In this document: one piece after another, positions 28,519 through 39,934 of the stretch
Layout: every line of letters begins with the position of its first letter
How positions within the stretch are numbered: position 1 is the stretch's first letter
Source of the DNA: Streptococcus dysgalactiae subsp. dysgalactiae
GTDB taxonomy: Bacteria > Bacillota > Bacilli > Lactobacillales > Streptococcaceae
Assembly (NCBI RefSeq): GCF_900459225.1
Contig: NZ_UHFH01000003.1
Span: forward strand, 2,077,283 to 2,141,282
Direction of reading: 5' to 3'
Length of the DNA stretch: 64,000 bases
Position numbers and translations under genes: made by a program
Notes under the pieces: model-generated
Database searches by the model: none
Seen by the model: only the letters and a program-made list of their open reading frames with translations
Told to the model about the DNA's origin: nothing

Positions 28519-29895
28519 TTATCTTTCCTCAAATTGGGCTATGGTTGAGAATTTATTGTATTCTTTTTGGAACATCAGTTTCACTGTTCCACGCGCCCCA
28601 GCCCTGTTTTTCTCAAGAATTACTTCAATGGTATTGTCTTCAATGGCTTCTTCAGCTTCTTCACCCTCTTTCCGATAATAGTCATCACGATATAAGAAGG
28701 CCACAATATCCGCATCTTGCTCAATAGATCCCGATTCTCGAATATCTGATAGCACCGGTCGCTTATCCTGTCTTTGTTCAACACCACGGGAAAGCTGACT
28801 AAGGGCAATAACTGGGACTTTTAATTCCTTAGCTAGAATTTTAAGCTGTCTTGAAATATCTGACACTTCTTGTTGCCGATTTTCTGGTTTGGTTCCTGTA
28901 ATCAACTGTAAGTAGTCAATTACAATCAGTCCTAAACCGCCATCAACTTCTTGGGACAATTTTCGTGACCTTGCCCGAATTTCAGTGATTTTAATACCTG
29001 GCGTGTCATCAATATAAATTGGTGCTTCTGCCAATGCTCCTTGAGCAATGGTGACGTTATTCCAATCTTGATCTGTCAATTGACCTGTCCGTAAGCTATG
29101 CGAATCAACCATTCCCTCAGCTGCCAACATACGGTCAACAAGACTCTCTGCTCCCATCTCCAAAGAAAAAATAGCAACAGCCCTCTTTTGCTTCGTTCCT
29201 ACATTTTGGGCAATGTTAAGGACAAAAGCTGTTTTACCTACTGCTGGACGAGCGGCTAGAATAATGAGTTGATCAGGGTGTAAACCTGTTGTAATTTTAT
29301 CAAGATCTCTAAAGCCCGTTGGTAAACCAGTGACATCAGAAGTCTGCTTCGAACGAGCTTCCAAATTTTCATAGTTAACTTTTAGCACATCTGAAATTTT
29401 ACGAAAACCGCTACGGTTACTGTGCTCATTAATTTCAATTAATGCTCTTTCTGCACCAGCAATAATGTCTTCTGAAGCAGAGGCCCCTTCATACGCCAAG
29501 TTGACAGTATCTGTCAATCTAGCAATGATATCACGCAACATCGCCTTTTCAGCAACAATTTTAGCATAATAGTCAGCATTGGCACTTGTTGGAACACTAT
29601 TGACCAATTCAACAATATAGGACAAACCGCCAATGTTTTGCAAGTCTCCTTGATTATCTAAAATTGTTCTAACAGTTGTTGCATCAATGGCATCGTTACG
29701 ATCGCTGAGGGTAATCATTGCCCGAAAGATAATTTTATGAGCGTACTTATAAAAATCGTCTGGACTGATAAATTCTCTCACTGTAATCAGCTTATCAGGC
29801 GAGATAAAGATTGAGCCTAAGACAGATTGTTCTGCCAATAAATCTTGGGGTTGAACTCGTAATTCAGCTACTTCAGGCAACCTCAACACCTCCAA
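28519..29895 (-). CDS. dnaB: Replicative DNA helicase
   Basis: 458-residue DnaB-type helicase (named DnaC in B. subtilis). The N-terminal domain has PQDLLAEQSVLGSIFISPDK. The RecA-like ATPase has Walker A ARPAVGKTAFVLNIA, Walker B GLIVIDYLQLI and the arginine-finger segment SQLSRGVEQRQDKRPVLSD. It unwinds DNA ahead of the replisome. It follows rplI by 20 nt. The order gdpP-rplI-dnaB is the usual one in streptococci and bacilli. Confidence 0.97.
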   Translation of the reverse strand: MEVLRLPEVAELRVQPQDLLAEQSVLGSIFISPDKLITVREFISPDDFYKYAHKIIFRAMITLSDRNDAIDATTVRTILDNQGDLQNIGGLSYIVELVNSVPTSANADYYAKIVAEKAMLRDIIARLTDTVNLAYEGASASEDIIAGAERALIEINEHSNRSGFRKISDVLKVNYENLEARSKQTSDVTGLPTGFRDLDKITTGLHPDQLIILAARPAVGKTAFVLNIAQNVGTKQKRAVAIFSLEMGAESLVDRMLAAEGMVDSHSLRTGQLTDQDWNNVTIAQGALAEAPIYIDDTPGIKITEIRARSRKLSQEVDGGLGLIVIDYLQLITGTKPENRQQEVSDISRQLKILAKELKVPVIALSQLSRGVEQRQDKRPVLSDIRESGSIEQDADIVAFLYRDDYYRKEGEEAEEAIEDNTIEVILEKNRAGARGTVKLMFQKEYNKFSTIAQFEER

Positions 29896-29915
29896 ATCTT
29901 ATTCCGTTTTGTCTC

Positions 29916-30368
29916 TTATGCTTCTGTGATAGCCAATTTAATCTCAGCTGTTACTTCCTTATGTAATTTCACAGGAACTTCAACCAAACCAATGGCACGG
30001 ATAGGATGATCTAAAATAATATGACGTTTATCAACTTTTACCCCAAATTGCTTTTGCAATTCTTCTGAAATCTTTTTAGCTGTGATGGAACCAAATGTAC
30101 GTCCATCTGGGCCAACTTTTTCTTGAAATTGAACACGTGTCTTGTCTTCATCCAAAATAGCCTTAACTGCTTGAGCTTCTGCTAAAATTTCAGCTTGAGC
30201 TTTTTCTTCGGCTTTTTGTTTTCCTTTTAATTCACCGATGCTTTGACGAGTTGCTTCTTTAGCTAAATTTTTCTTAATAAGGAAATTTTGAGCATAGCCT
30301 GTTGGGACCTCTTTGATTTCCCCTTTTTTTCCTTTTCCTTTAACATCTGCTAAGAAAATAACTTTCAT
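29916..30368 (-). CDS. rplI: 50S ribosomal protein L9
   Basis: 150-residue L9 beginning [20 protein letters not shown], with the N-terminal motif [13 protein letters not shown], a long connecting helix and the C-terminal domain ([13 protein letters not shown]). It overlaps the end of gdpP by 4 nt (ATGA), so translation is coupled. Confidence 0.97.
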   Translation of the reverse strand: MKVIFLADVKGKGKKGEIKEVPTGYAQNFLIKKNLAKEATRQSIGELKGKQKAEEKAQAEILAEAQAVKAILDEDKTRVQFQEKVGPDGRTFGSITAKKISEELQKQFGVKVDKRHIILDHPIRAIGLVEVPVKLHKEVTAEIKLAITEA

Positions 30369-32341
30369 GATTCCACCTCTCCTGTCTCTTTCATTGTACT
30401 ATCAATAGTTTCTAATAATAACGCTTTAGCTTGGGGAAGGCTAATGTCTGGCAATTGACAAGCAGCCAAATTAAAGTGACCCCCACCTCCTAATTTTTCC
30501 ATCACACGCTGAACATTAATTTTACTGCGACTTCTAGCTGAAATGGCAATCTTGTGTGATTCTGTTTCTACTAACACAAAGCTAGCTTCAACATGTGCCA
30601 TTGACAATATGGTGTCCGCCGCTTTACTAGCAATAACATTACTGTAAAGTTTCCCATTTTCACCTGCTGCCACAATAATACTGTCACCTAGACGCTGGCC
30701 TTGGAGGATAATTTCATTGACTTGTTTATACTCATCAAAATCTGTTGCTGAGATAGTTTGAATTTCAACGCTATCACTCCCTTTGCTTCTTAAATAACTA
30801 GCGACATCAAAAGTTCGACTTGTGACACGTGTCGAAAAGTTTTTAGTATCAAGCATAATACCAGCCATTAAAACACTGGCTTGAATTTTATTTAACCGTT
30901 TTTTGGCATTTTGAAATTGAATGAGTTCTGTCACCAATTCGGCTGCGCTACTTGCCCCACTTTCGATAAAGGTTAGAATAGCATTATCTGGGAAATCATC
31001 ATCCCTTCTATGGTGGTCGACAACGATAACATCTTCGAAGTGCTCATAAAATTCTTTAGACAGGGTCAGTGAAATTTTAGAGTGATCAACCATTACCAAA
31101 AGAGATCTTGGAGTTACCAAGCCCATGGCTTGCGAAATGCTAATGAGACGAGTTTTGCCGTCAGCCTGAAGACGTTCGATAGCTCTCTCAATATCTGAAC
31201 TCATTTCATCCGGATTATACACCGCGAAACTATTTTCAATAATATTGCTTGCAAAAAACTGCATCCCAACAGCAGAACCTAAGGCATCCATATCGAGTTT
31301 TCTATGCCCGACAATAAAGACATTGTCCACCATCTTAATACGATCTGAGATAGCTGTCATCATCGCCCGGGTACGTGTCCTAGAGCGTTTAATCGTTGAT
31401 ACAGAACCGCCACCAAAGTAAATAGGATTGGTGTGATCCGCATTTTCACGAATGACAATCTGATCCCCTCCTCGAACAAGCGCAATATTAAGGTTTTCAA
31501 GAGCCACTTGTCCAATTTGGCTATGTTTTTCTTCGCCAAATGAGATACCTATACTAAGGGTCAAGGGGCGCTGTGCTTCCTGAGCTTCTTTGCGAAATTC
31601 TTCTAAAACAGAAAATTTATCATCCATTAATTCTTTTAGGGTCTTAAAATCCGTAAAGAAATAATAACGGTCCATATTGACACGACGATAAAAAATCTGT
31701 TTTGACTCCATAAATTCGTCAATAAAATTCGCTACAAACGAATTAATCTTGGAGGTGTCCGCATCAGATAAATCATCTGTGAGATCATCGTAATTATCAA
31801 CAGAGATAATACCGACAACAGGTCTTAACATGCTAGCATCAGCGGACTGTCTATTACCTACAAAACTATCAAAAAAGTAAAAAATTCCCGACGCGACGTC
31901 AATATAGGACGTGTACTTATTACCAGAAACTTCAAATGTCTGCGAAATGTCTCCTCGACGCTTTTCAGTGAGTATTTGTTGAATTAAATGATTCTGTAAA
32001 AGACCATCTTCTGTCGTAAAAATTAACTCGGCATAAGGATTATACCACTCAACGGCATTAGTTACTTGATCAAACTGAACAACACCAACAGGCATTTTAT
32101 CTAAAAGTGTTTTGAGATTATCTTCTGTCTGCTCATTTAATAATTCAATGTGATCTAAATCTGATAATTCGTATACCTCTTTTTGGTACCAAAGAAGTGC
32201 AACAACAAATAGTAATACAAGAAAAATGGCTGATAGGATCAGCATTTTCGACTGCATAATTCTAACGCAAAGCGCTAGCAATCCAAATAAAATCAAGCCC
32301 ATCATAATTAAATGAATGGTTTCAAAACGAAATCTTTTCAT
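30365..32341 (-). CDS. gdpP: Cyclic di-AMP phosphodiesterase GdpP
   Basis: 658-residue membrane phosphodiesterase that hydrolyses c-di-AMP to pApA. Two N-terminal membrane helices are followed by a PAS-like region, a degenerate GGDEF domain and a DHH/DHHA1 catalytic module. DHH motifs are [26 protein letters not shown] and [12 protein letters not shown]; the DHHA1 motif is [10 protein letters not shown]. It heads the operon with rplI and dnaB. Loss of GdpP in Firmicutes raises c-di-AMP and beta-lactam tolerance; this copy appears intact. Confidence 0.95.
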   Translation of the reverse strand: MKRFRFETIHLIMMGLILFGLLALCVRIMQSKMLILSAIFLVLLFVVALLWYQKEVYELSDLDHIELLNEQTEDNLKTLLDKMPVGVVQFDQVTNAVEWYNPYAELIFTTEDGLLQNHLIQQILTEKRRGDISQTFEVSGNKYTSYIDVASGIFYFFDSFVGNRQSADASMLRPVVGIISVDNYDDLTDDLSDADTSKINSFVANFIDEFMESKQIFYRRVNMDRYYFFTDFKTLKELMDDKFSVLEEFRKEAQEAQRPLTLSIGISFGEEKHSQIGQVALENLNIALVRGGDQIVIRENADHTNPIYFGGGSVSTIKRSRTRTRAMMTAISDRIKMVDNVFIVGHRKLDMDALGSAVGMQFFASNIIENSFAVYNPDEMSSDIERAIERLQADGKTRLISISQAMGLVTPRSLLVMVDHSKISLTLSKEFYEHFEDVIVVDHHRRDDDFPDNAILTFIESGASSAAELVTELIQFQNAKKRLNKIQASVLMAGIMLDTKNFSTRVTSRTFDVASYLRSKGSDSVEIQTISATDFDEYKQVNEIILQGQRLGDSIIVAAGENGKLYSNVIASKAADTILSMAHVEASFVLVETESHKIAISARSRSKINVQRVMEKLGGGGHFNLAACQLPDISLPQAKALLLETIDSTMKETGEVES

Positions 32342-32431
32342 CCTCTAACCTCTTAAGCCCTTATTATATCATAAAACAGCCCTGAAATACAGAGCTGTCA
32401 GTTGGTTTGAGGTTACAATTTCATGTCTGGA

Positions 32432-34330
32432 CTAGGATTTACGACGCGCCTTACCATTTCCTTCTAAATAGATCATTAAAATGCTAATATCAGCAGGGTT
32501 AACGCCCGAAATACGGCTAGCTTGACCAATCGTTTCAGGATTAATCTTTTTAAATTTTTGACGCGCTTCCGTTGCAATGGAATCAATAGCATCCCAATCA
32601 ATATTAGCAGGAATTCTTTTTTCTTCCATCCGCTTCATCTTAGCAACTTGATCTAAAGCCTTACGAATGTAGCCTTCGTACTTGATTTCTGTTTCCAAAA
32701 GTTCAATGATTTTAGCATCTAAATCTTCTGCCGCAGACCCAACAAAAGAAACCACCGTAGCGTAATCAATTTCTGGACGACGCATGAATTCTTTAGCAGT
32801 CATCGCATCGGTTAACGGTTTGAAGCCTAGATCTTGAACGCGGTCATTGGTTTCTTTAATCGGTTTTAACTTGATACTGTCTAACCGTTTTAATTCGTTA
32901 TCAAATTGGTTTTTCTTAATTTCAAAAGCATTCCAACGGTCATCATCAACCAACCCAATGTCGCGACCAATTTCTGTCAACCGCATATCAGCGTTATCAT
33001 GACGTAAAATCAAACGATACTCAGCTCGCGATGTCAACAATCGATAAGGTTCCAAGGTTCCTTTGGTAACCAAATCATCAATCATAACGCCAATATAAGC
33101 ATCGCTCCGTTTCAAAATAAGCTCTGGCTTACCTTGAACTTTAAGAGCAGCATTGATACCAGCAATAATCCCTTGACCAGCAGCCTCTTCGTACCCAGAA
33201 GTTCCATTGGTTTGCCCAGCCGTAAAGAGCCCTGAAATTAATTTAGTTTCAAGCGTGGCACGTAGCTGATGAGGTAAAACAATATCATATTCAATAGCAT
33301 AACCAGTTCGCATCATTTCAGCCTTTTCAAGTCCCTTGATAGAATGAATCAATTCTTTTTGAACATCTTCTGGAAGACTCGTTGACAGACCTTGAACATA
33401 CACTTCCTCTGTATCACATCCTTCTGGCTCTAGGAAAAGTTGATGACGTTCTTTATCTGAAAAGCGAACAATCTTATCTTCAATGGATGGGCAATAACGA
33501 GGGCCAACACCTTTAACGATACCAGAAAACATCGGTGCTCTGTAAAGGTTCTGATTAATGATATCATGACTGATTTGATTCGTATAAGTCAACCAGCATG
33601 GAATTTGATCTTTGAGATAATCAGCATCTTTTGACATAAATGAAAAATGATTAGGTTTGTCATCACCTGGCTGAATTTCCGTTTGATCGTAATCAATAGA
33701 AGATGCTTTGACACGAGGAGGAGTACCTGTTTTAAATCTGCCAATTTCTAAGCCGAGTTTTTTTAAATTATCTGCTAAGGTTACTGAGGCCAAACTATTA
33801 TTAGGACCAGAGGAATATTTGAGCTCTCCTAAAATAATTTCCCCACGGAGGGCTGTTCCTGTTGTCACTACAACAGCTTTAGCCGCAAATTTTTGTCCTG
33901 TTGCTGTTAAAACACCTACCACTCGACCATCTTCCACTAGAATATCATCAATCATCGTTTGGCGAAGAGTCAAATTAGCCTGTTTTTCAACGGTATGTTT
34001 CATCTCACGCGCATACAGGGATTTATCTGCTTGAGCTCGCAGAGCGCGTACAGCTGGTCCCTTACCTGTATTAAGCATTTTCATCTGGATATAGGTTTTA
34101 TCAATATTTTTACCCATTTCGCCGCCAAGAGCATCGATTTCTCGTACTACTATCCCTTTAGCAGATCCTCCAATAGAAGGATTACACGGCATAAAAGCCA
34201 ACATATCAAGGTTGATTGTTGCCAATAAAGTTTTACAACCCATACGACTAGTGGCCAAACTCGCTTCAACACCAGCATGACCTGCACCTATGACAATGAC
34301 GTCATAGCTTTCTGTAAATTCATGTGTCAT
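32432..34330 (-). CDS. mnmG: tRNA uridine-34 carboxymethylaminomethyl enzyme MnmG (GidA)
   Basis: 632-residue FAD enzyme that, with MnmE, modifies the wobble uridine of several tRNAs. It shows the Rossmann motif [14 protein letters not shown], the FAD motif [20 protein letters not shown] and the C-terminal MnmE/tRNA-binding part. The catalytic Cys in [10 protein letters not shown] is present. It is followed by gdpP in the same orientation after about 90 nt. The NUDIX gene lies 51 nt upstream in the same direction and may be cotranscribed. Confidence 0.97.
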   Translation of the reverse strand: MTHEFTESYDVIVIGAGHAGVEASLATSRMGCKTLLATINLDMLAFMPCNPSIGGSAKGIVVREIDALGGEMGKNIDKTYIQMKMLNTGKGPAVRALRAQADKSLYAREMKHTVEKQANLTLRQTMIDDILVEDGRVVGVLTATGQKFAAKAVVVTTGTALRGEIILGELKYSSGPNNSLASVTLADNLKKLGLEIGRFKTGTPPRVKASSIDYDQTEIQPGDDKPNHFSFMSKDADYLKDQIPCWLTYTNQISHDIINQNLYRAPMFSGIVKGVGPRYCPSIEDKIVRFSDKERHQLFLEPEGCDTEEVYVQGLSTSLPEDVQKELIHSIKGLEKAEMMRTGYAIEYDIVLPHQLRATLETKLISGLFTAGQTNGTSGYEEAAGQGIIAGINAALKVQGKPELILKRSDAYIGVMIDDLVTKGTLEPYRLLTSRAEYRLILRHDNADMRLTEIGRDIGLVDDDRWNAFEIKKNQFDNELKRLDSIKLKPIKETNDRVQDLGFKPLTDAMTAKEFMRRPEIDYATVVSFVGSAAEDLDAKIIELLETEIKYEGYIRKALDQVAKMKRMEEKRIPANIDWDAIDSIATEARQKFKKINPETIGQASRISGVNPADISILMIYLEGNGKARRKS

Positions 34331-34381
34331 TTTTTTAAATCCTTTATTTCAGTCTATTAATTTTAAATCATACGCTTCCGT

Positions 34382-34831
34382 TTAGCCTTCAATGTGGACA
34401 ATATGTCCTGGCCATTTAGCCAACTCGGTTTGTAAAAACTCAGGAACGAGATTAATTTGATCCAGCTGACTAATTGGAACCCATTCACACATCTGTTTCT
34501 TGGTATTTTCTATCATCTCAAGTTTAGGCTCTTCTAAAGGATGAACAAGATAATGAAATTCAATATTATGCCAAAAAACATCGGCACTATAAAATCGATT
34601 CTCAACAACAAAAGCTAATTGATTCACTTCGACAGAGATTCCGACTTCTTCTAAGGTTTCACGTAAAACAGTCTCACGTGTTTTTTCACCTACTAGGCTT
34701 GCACCACCAATGGTGTAATATTTGCCAGTTGCATCTCTGGTTAAAAAAATCTTATCCTCTCTAATCATCAAAGCACTAGCTCTTAAACTAAAGGTTGTCT
34801 GACCTCTAGTCGTTCTAAAATCCATTCCCAT
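34382..34831 (-). CDS. NUDIX hydrolase (MutT-like)
   Basis: 149-residue NUDIX protein. The box GGASLVGEKTRETVLRETLE continues to EVGI, meeting Gx5Ex7REUxEExGU. The N-terminal strand reads TTFSLRASALMIREDKIFLT. Typical of small nucleotide-clearing hydrolases; substrate unknown. It precedes mnmG by 51 nt in the same direction. Confidence 0.82.
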   Translation of the reverse strand: MGMDFRTTRGQTTFSLRASALMIREDKIFLTRDATGKYYTIGGASLVGEKTRETVLRETLEEVGISVEVNQLAFVVENRFYSADVFWHNIEFHYLVHPLEEPKLEMIENTKKQMCEWVPISQLDQINLVPEFLQTELAKWPGHIVHIEG

Positions 34832-35003
34832 TCGTCACCTCATTTCTCGAACCAAACCATAAAAAGAGCCAAAACCCTAGAAAATTGCAGGACAAAAAAC
34901 CTACAATATTCATGAGCTTTGACCATCATTGCTATTGTTACTATCTATTTTAAAAAATTCCTTGGGAATTGTCAATTCTACACGTTAGTTACTTATTGAC
35001 ACC

Positions 35004-35052
35004 TTTGTCAAGTTACTTAACAATTTTGTCAACAATTTGTCAAGTTACTTAA
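35004..35052. repeat. Short tandem duplication at the 3' end of the MarC-like gene
   Basis: The 17-mer TTTGTCAAGTTACTTAA occurs at 35004-35020 and 35036-35052 (32-nt period); a third partial copy (GTTAGTTACTTATTGAC) lies just before, near 34984-35000. On the minus strand the unit begins with the TAA stop of the MarC-like gene, so extra copies of stop-containing sequence trail the gene. Confidence 0.8.
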
Positions 35053-35653
35053 AAGCTCCTTGAATACCCATAATTAACATTTGCATACCTATAGTTGTCA
35101 GGATAAGCCCCGTCAACCGGGTGATAATAGCCATAATATTTTGACCTAAAAAACGAGCAATATCTTTGGCGCTTAGCAAAAGTAGGTAAGTCAGTAAACA
35201 AAGAAGCAAAAAAGCTGTCAAGGTTATGAGACGATGTTCCCAGCCTCCTTGAGATAAAGTGATAGCTGTAGCTATGGTACCCGGACCTGCAAATAGTGGC
35301 ATAGCTAGGGGAGACACAGCAACAGCCGTTGGATCTGCTACTAACTCGTTTCCCACATGTTTCGCATCTGGTGAATGAACACCATTAATCATATGGTAGC
35401 CTGTTAGAGCCACTAAAATACCACCTGCTATTCTTAAAGCAGCTATCGTGATACCAAATAAAGTAAACAGAGCATGTCCTGTCATCACAATTATAGCTAT
35501 AATAACAAATACAATCGTTAAACTTTTACGAGCTATCCTTTTAGAAATAATCTGGTCATCATCTGCTACCAAGGCAATGTAAGCTGGTAAATTGGATAAG
35601 GGGTTCATAATGGCAAAAAAAGCCATAAAGGTCAATATAAATTTTGAAACCAT
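35045..35653 (-). CDS. MarC family (UPF0056) membrane protein
   Basis: 202-residue protein with six hydrophobic helices typical of the MarC/UPF0056 family: FFAIMNPLSNLPAYIALV near the N terminus and PLAMPLFAGPGTIATAITLS in the middle. Despite the name, MarC is not established as a drug transporter; function is unknown. It follows mnmA after 31 nt in the same orientation. Confidence 0.85.
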   Translation of the reverse strand: MVSKFILTFMAFFAIMNPLSNLPAYIALVADDDQIISKRIARKSLTIVFVIIAIIVMTGHALFTLFGITIAALRIAGGILVALTGYHMINGVHSPDAKHVGNELVADPTAVAVSPLAMPLFAGPGTIATAITLSQGGWEHRLITLTAFLLLCLLTYLLLLSAKDIARFLGQNIMAIITRLTGLILTTIGMQMLIMGIQGAFK

Positions 35654-35684
35654 TTCTAACGCCTCTTAATTTATGACTTCATTT

Positions 35685-36824
<1,140 letters not shown>

Positions 36825-36888
36825 TTAAAGATATGAAGAAAATCGTTACATTAGAATTAGAAACAATTATTCTTCATTATCAACAGTA

Positions 36889-36940
36889 GACGATTGAAGG
36901 TCGTCGTTTTCAAAAGTCGATTTGAAGGTCGATTTTGAAG
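36889..36940. repeat. Three short repeats in the mnmA leader
   Basis: GACGATTGAAG (36889-36899), GTCGATTTGAAG (36917-36928) and GTCGATTTTGAAG (36928-36940) are near-identical direct repeats lying between the mnmA promoter and start codon. Function is unknown. Confidence 0.6.
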
Positions 36941-37078
36941 CATTTTAGATGCTTAAACTATTATATCAGTAATTAGTTAGAACACCAATCTTTTTATCAA
37001 TAAAGTATTTTTTACAACTATAAAAGTATTTTTTATTTTCTGTTATAATGAATGTAAAAATAAAAAATGGAGTTGCCT

Positions 37079-37750
37079 ATGAATGCACAAAAATTTCAAT
37101 CAGTTTTTGATATTATTGGACCAGTAATGATTGGCCCTTCAAGTAGCCACACTGCTGGTGCAGTTAGAATTGGCAAGATTGTCCATTCCATATTTGGAGA
37201 ACTTCCCGATGAGGTTACTTTCCATCTCTATAATTCATTTGCAAAAACTTATAAAGGACATGGAACTGATAAAGCTCTGGTTGCTGGAATTATGGGAATG
37301 GACACTGATAACCCTGACATCAAGTGTTCCCTTGAAATTGCCCACCAAAAAGGCATTAAAATTTATTGGGATATTTTAAAAGATAGTAATGCCCCCCATC
37401 CCAATACGGTTAAAATCAGTGTTAAAAAAGCTGATAAAAGCATGAGTGTTACTGGTGTTTCCATTGGAGGAGGAAATATCCAAGTTACAGAATTAAATGG
37501 TTTCTCTGTCTCATTATCTATGAATACTCCTACCATTATTACTGTCCACCAAGATATTCCTGGCATGATTGCAAAAGTCACAGATATCTTATCTTCTCAT
37601 AATATCAATATTGCTACAATGAATGTTACTCGTGAATCAGCTGGAGAAAAAGCAATCATGATTATTGAAGTTGATTGTAGAGAATGTCAGGAAACTATCA
37701 AGTCGATTGCTAAAATTCCTAATATCCACAATGTCAACTTCTTTGACTAG
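37079..37750 (+). CDS. sdaAB: L-serine dehydratase, iron-sulfur-dependent, beta subunit
   Basis: 223-residue beta subunit of the Fe-S serine dehydratase that converts L-serine to pyruvate and ammonia. Start 37079 is supported by TGGAG 7 nt upstream. It shows IGPVMIGPSSSHTAGAVRIG and a C-terminal ACT domain (PGMIAKVTDILSSHNINIAT). An extended -10 (TGTTATAAT) lies near 37038-37046. The alpha subunit follows after 11 nt. Confidence 0.95.
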   Translation: MNAQKFQSVFDIIGPVMIGPSSSHTAGAVRIGKIVHSIFGELPDEVTFHLYNSFAKTYKGHGTDKALVAGIMGMDTDNPDIKCSLEIAHQKGIKIYWDILKDSNAPHPNTVKISVKKADKSMSVTGVSIGGGNIQVTELNGFSVSLSMNTPTIITVHQDIPGMIAKVTDILSSHNINIATMNVTRESAGEKAIMIIEVDCRECQETIKSIAKIPNIHNVNFFD

Positions 37751-37761
37751 AGAGGAAAGTT

Positions 37762-38634
37762 ATGTTTTACACTATTGAAGAACTTGTCAAACAAGCTGAT
37801 CAAGAATTTGGTGGCAATGTAGCGGAGTTAATGATTACCACAGAAATTGAGATGACCGGACGAAGTCGAGAAGACATCATTACAATCATGTCTCGCAATT
37901 TAGAAATTATGAAAGAGTCCGTTCAAAAAGGGTTGACGCCTACCAAATCAATCAGCGGGCTAACAGGTGGTGATGCCCTCAAAATGGAACACTACATCCA
38001 AGAAGGGAAGACACTGGCTGATACCACCGTGCTCACTGCTGTTAGAAATGCCATGGCTGTCAATGAACTAAATGCTAAGATGGGGCTTGTTTGTGCAACC
38101 CCCACTGCTGGTAGTGCTGGTTGTCTGCCAGCTGTCCTTTCCACAGCCATTGATAAGCTTAACTTATCTGAAAAAGAACAATTAGAGTTCCTCTTTACAG
38201 CTGGTGCGTTTGGTCTTGTTATCGGAAACAATGCCTCTATTTCTGGAGCTGAAGGAGGATGTCAAGCAGAGGTGGGATCAGCATCTGCTATGAGTGCTGC
38301 TGCACTCGTCAAAGCATCAGGTGGTACCGCTCGTCAAGCCAGTCAAGCGATTGCTTTTGTTATCAAAAACCTATTGGGGCTTATTTGTGATCCTGTTGCT
38401 GGCTTAGTAGAGGTTCCTTGTGTGAAGCGAAATGCTTTGGGAGCAAGCTTTGCCCTCGTTGCAGCTGATATGGCTTTAGCTGACATTGAATCCCAAATCC
38501 CGGTAGACGAGGTGATTGATGCAATGTATCAGGTAGGTTCTGCTATGCCAACTGCTTTCCGTGAAACGGCTGAAGGAGGACTAGCAGCAACCCCAACAGG
38601 TCGTCGTTATAGTAAAGAAATTTTTGGTGAATAA
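37762..38634 (+). CDS. sdaAA: L-serine dehydratase, iron-sulfur-dependent, alpha subunit
   Basis: 290-residue catalytic alpha subunit. Cysteines expected to bind the 4Fe-4S cluster are seen in TPTAGSAGCLPAV, GAEGGCQAEVGSA and LICDPVAGLVEVPC. Ribosome site GAGAGGAAAG precedes the ATG. The two-subunit form is the one found in low-GC Gram-positives. A broken HAD gene follows. Confidence 0.95.
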   Translation: MFYTIEELVKQADQEFGGNVAELMITTEIEMTGRSREDIITIMSRNLEIMKESVQKGLTPTKSISGLTGGDALKMEHYIQEGKTLADTTVLTAVRNAMAVNELNAKMGLVCATPTAGSAGCLPAVLSTAIDKLNLSEKEQLEFLFTAGAFGLVIGNNASISGAEGGCQAEVGSASAMSAAALVKASGGTARQASQAIAFVIKNLLGLICDPVAGLVEVPCVKRNALGASFALVAADMALADIESQIPVDEVIDAMYQVGSAMPTAFRETAEGGLAATPTGRRYSKEIFGE

Positions 38635-38644
38635 CGTCTACTGA

Positions 38645-39159
38645 TTTTGGGAGGGGACTTTGGTTGACTTAAGTCCTGGTATATTAAATGCCTTTCAATA
38701 TACTTTTAAACAAATGAATCACATCGTCCCAAATGCTAGCTTATTATCAACTTACATTGGCTCTCCTTTAGAAACAACTTTTAGAGCCTGTTTTAAAAAT
38801 AAGGACCAAGTTGAACAAGCTATTTTATATTTCAGAGCATTCTACAAAGAATCTGGGGGCTATCAAGTATCTGTCTACGATAATATCGAGACACTTTTAA
38901 GAACGTTAGTACAGGAAGGCTTTGACCTATATGTAACCACTAGTAAACATTAACCGATGGCTATCCAAATGTTAGCCAACCTCGGTATTGCCGATTACTT
39001 TACAGGAGCCTTTGGTCCTACTTCTATCCGTGACCATAAATCGGCGTGACTAGGGGTTTTGGCAGTCAAGAAGAGTTACAATTGAGTAAAGCTAATTACA
39101 CTGTCAAACAACCTCTCGATATTTACACTCTTCTCCAAAATCTGTCAACCTTAAGCTGA
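38645..39159 (+). pseudogene. Broken HAD-family phosphatase gene (Gph/PGP-like)
   Basis: The nucleophile motif is damaged: where DLDGTLVDL is expected, the frame reads FWEGTLVDLSPGILNAFQ. The cap region continues normally (YQVSVYDNIETLLRTLVQEG) to LYVTTSKH, then a TAA nonsense codon, then in the same frame PMAIQMLANLGIADYFTGAF. After DHKSA a deletion removes the GDRxxD region; another frame carries the true end GFGSQEELQLSKANYTVKQ and LDIYTLLQNLSTLS. At least three lesions, so it is inactive. Confidence 0.85.
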
Positions 39160-39160
39160 A

Positions 39161-39206
39161 ACAATCAAAAATGACTGTCAAACTTGCTGACAGCCATTTT
39201 TGATTG
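39161..39206. terminator. Bidirectional terminator
   Basis: 20-nt arms (39161-39180 and 39187-39206) with a single mismatch, A and T runs inside. It separates the HAD pseudogene from the convergent transglycosylase-like gene. Confidence 0.9.
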
Positions 39207-39221
39207 TTATTTTTAATGAGC

Positions 39222-39749
39222 TTAATATCCCCAAGCTGATAAGCCTTGTGCACGGTAAGCATTCAAAGCGGAATTCACTTGATCTTGAACAGTTGCTGTT
39301 GATCCCCAACCTGGCATCGTTTGGAATAAACCTGATGCGCCTGAAGCATTCGCAGCACTTGGATTACCATTAGATTCACGCGCAATAATGTGTTCCCATG
39401 TTGATTGTGGGACACCAGTTGCAGCTGCCATCTGAGCTGCTGCTTGACTACCAACCACACCAGCAGTATTTCCGTTAGAAAGAACAACACCACCTGAGCT
39501 GTAAGCTGCTGGAGCTGGTTCTGAAGTTGCCTCAGCAGATTCCTCTTTTGGCTCTTCTTTAACAGCTTCTTGACTAGGTTGTTTAGCTTTTTTTACTTTT
39601 TTGATAACCTTAGGCTCAGATTTCTTAGCGTAAGAATCTGTATCAACATTTTTGCTTGAAAATGCAAAAATAACTGCTAACATCGCAATAGCAACTGCGA
39701 TAACCCCAAAACTAAAATAACGTTGTTTTAAATTTTCTTTTTTAAACAT
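39222..39749 (-). CDS. Secreted lytic-transglycosylase-like protein
   Basis: 175-residue secreted or membrane-anchored protein: basic N terminus, helix [18 protein letters not shown], a Lys/Glu/Pro-rich linker of about 60 residues and a C-terminal transglycosylase-like domain. The domain shows [20 protein letters not shown] (likely catalytic Glu), [11 protein letters not shown] and [13 protein letters not shown]. This layout resembles streptococcal and staphylococcal SLT/Rpf-like wall proteins. Cell-wall cleavage or remodelling is inferred. Confidence 0.8.
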   Translation of the reverse strand: MFKKENLKQRYFSFGVIAVAIAMLAVIFAFSSKNVDTDSYAKKSEPKVIKKVKKAKQPSQEAVKEEPKEESAEATSEPAPAAYSSGGVVLSNGNTAGVVGSQAAAQMAAATGVPQSTWEHIIARESNGNPSAANASGASGLFQTMPGWGSTATVQDQVNSALNAYRAQGLSAWGY

Positions 39750-39934
39750 TCAATAAATACCTCACTTTTCTCCGTTATCCATAATAGCCTTTAATTATTA
39801 CCTTGCCATTGAAGATATATTAAAATTATTACAGCAGTATTGATATTACAAGAAGTTATAGGTATGAAAAGGCTCTCCCAATCTTCAAACAGAAATGGAA
39901 GAGCTTTCTTATTTATTTGAATGCTTTTGAACAC

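Noticed and set aside
36861..36945. Small minus-strand ORF in the mnmA leader (about 28 codons from an ATG near 36943)
   Set aside because: No ribosome site and no family resemblance; the repeats in this leader make short open frames likely by chance.
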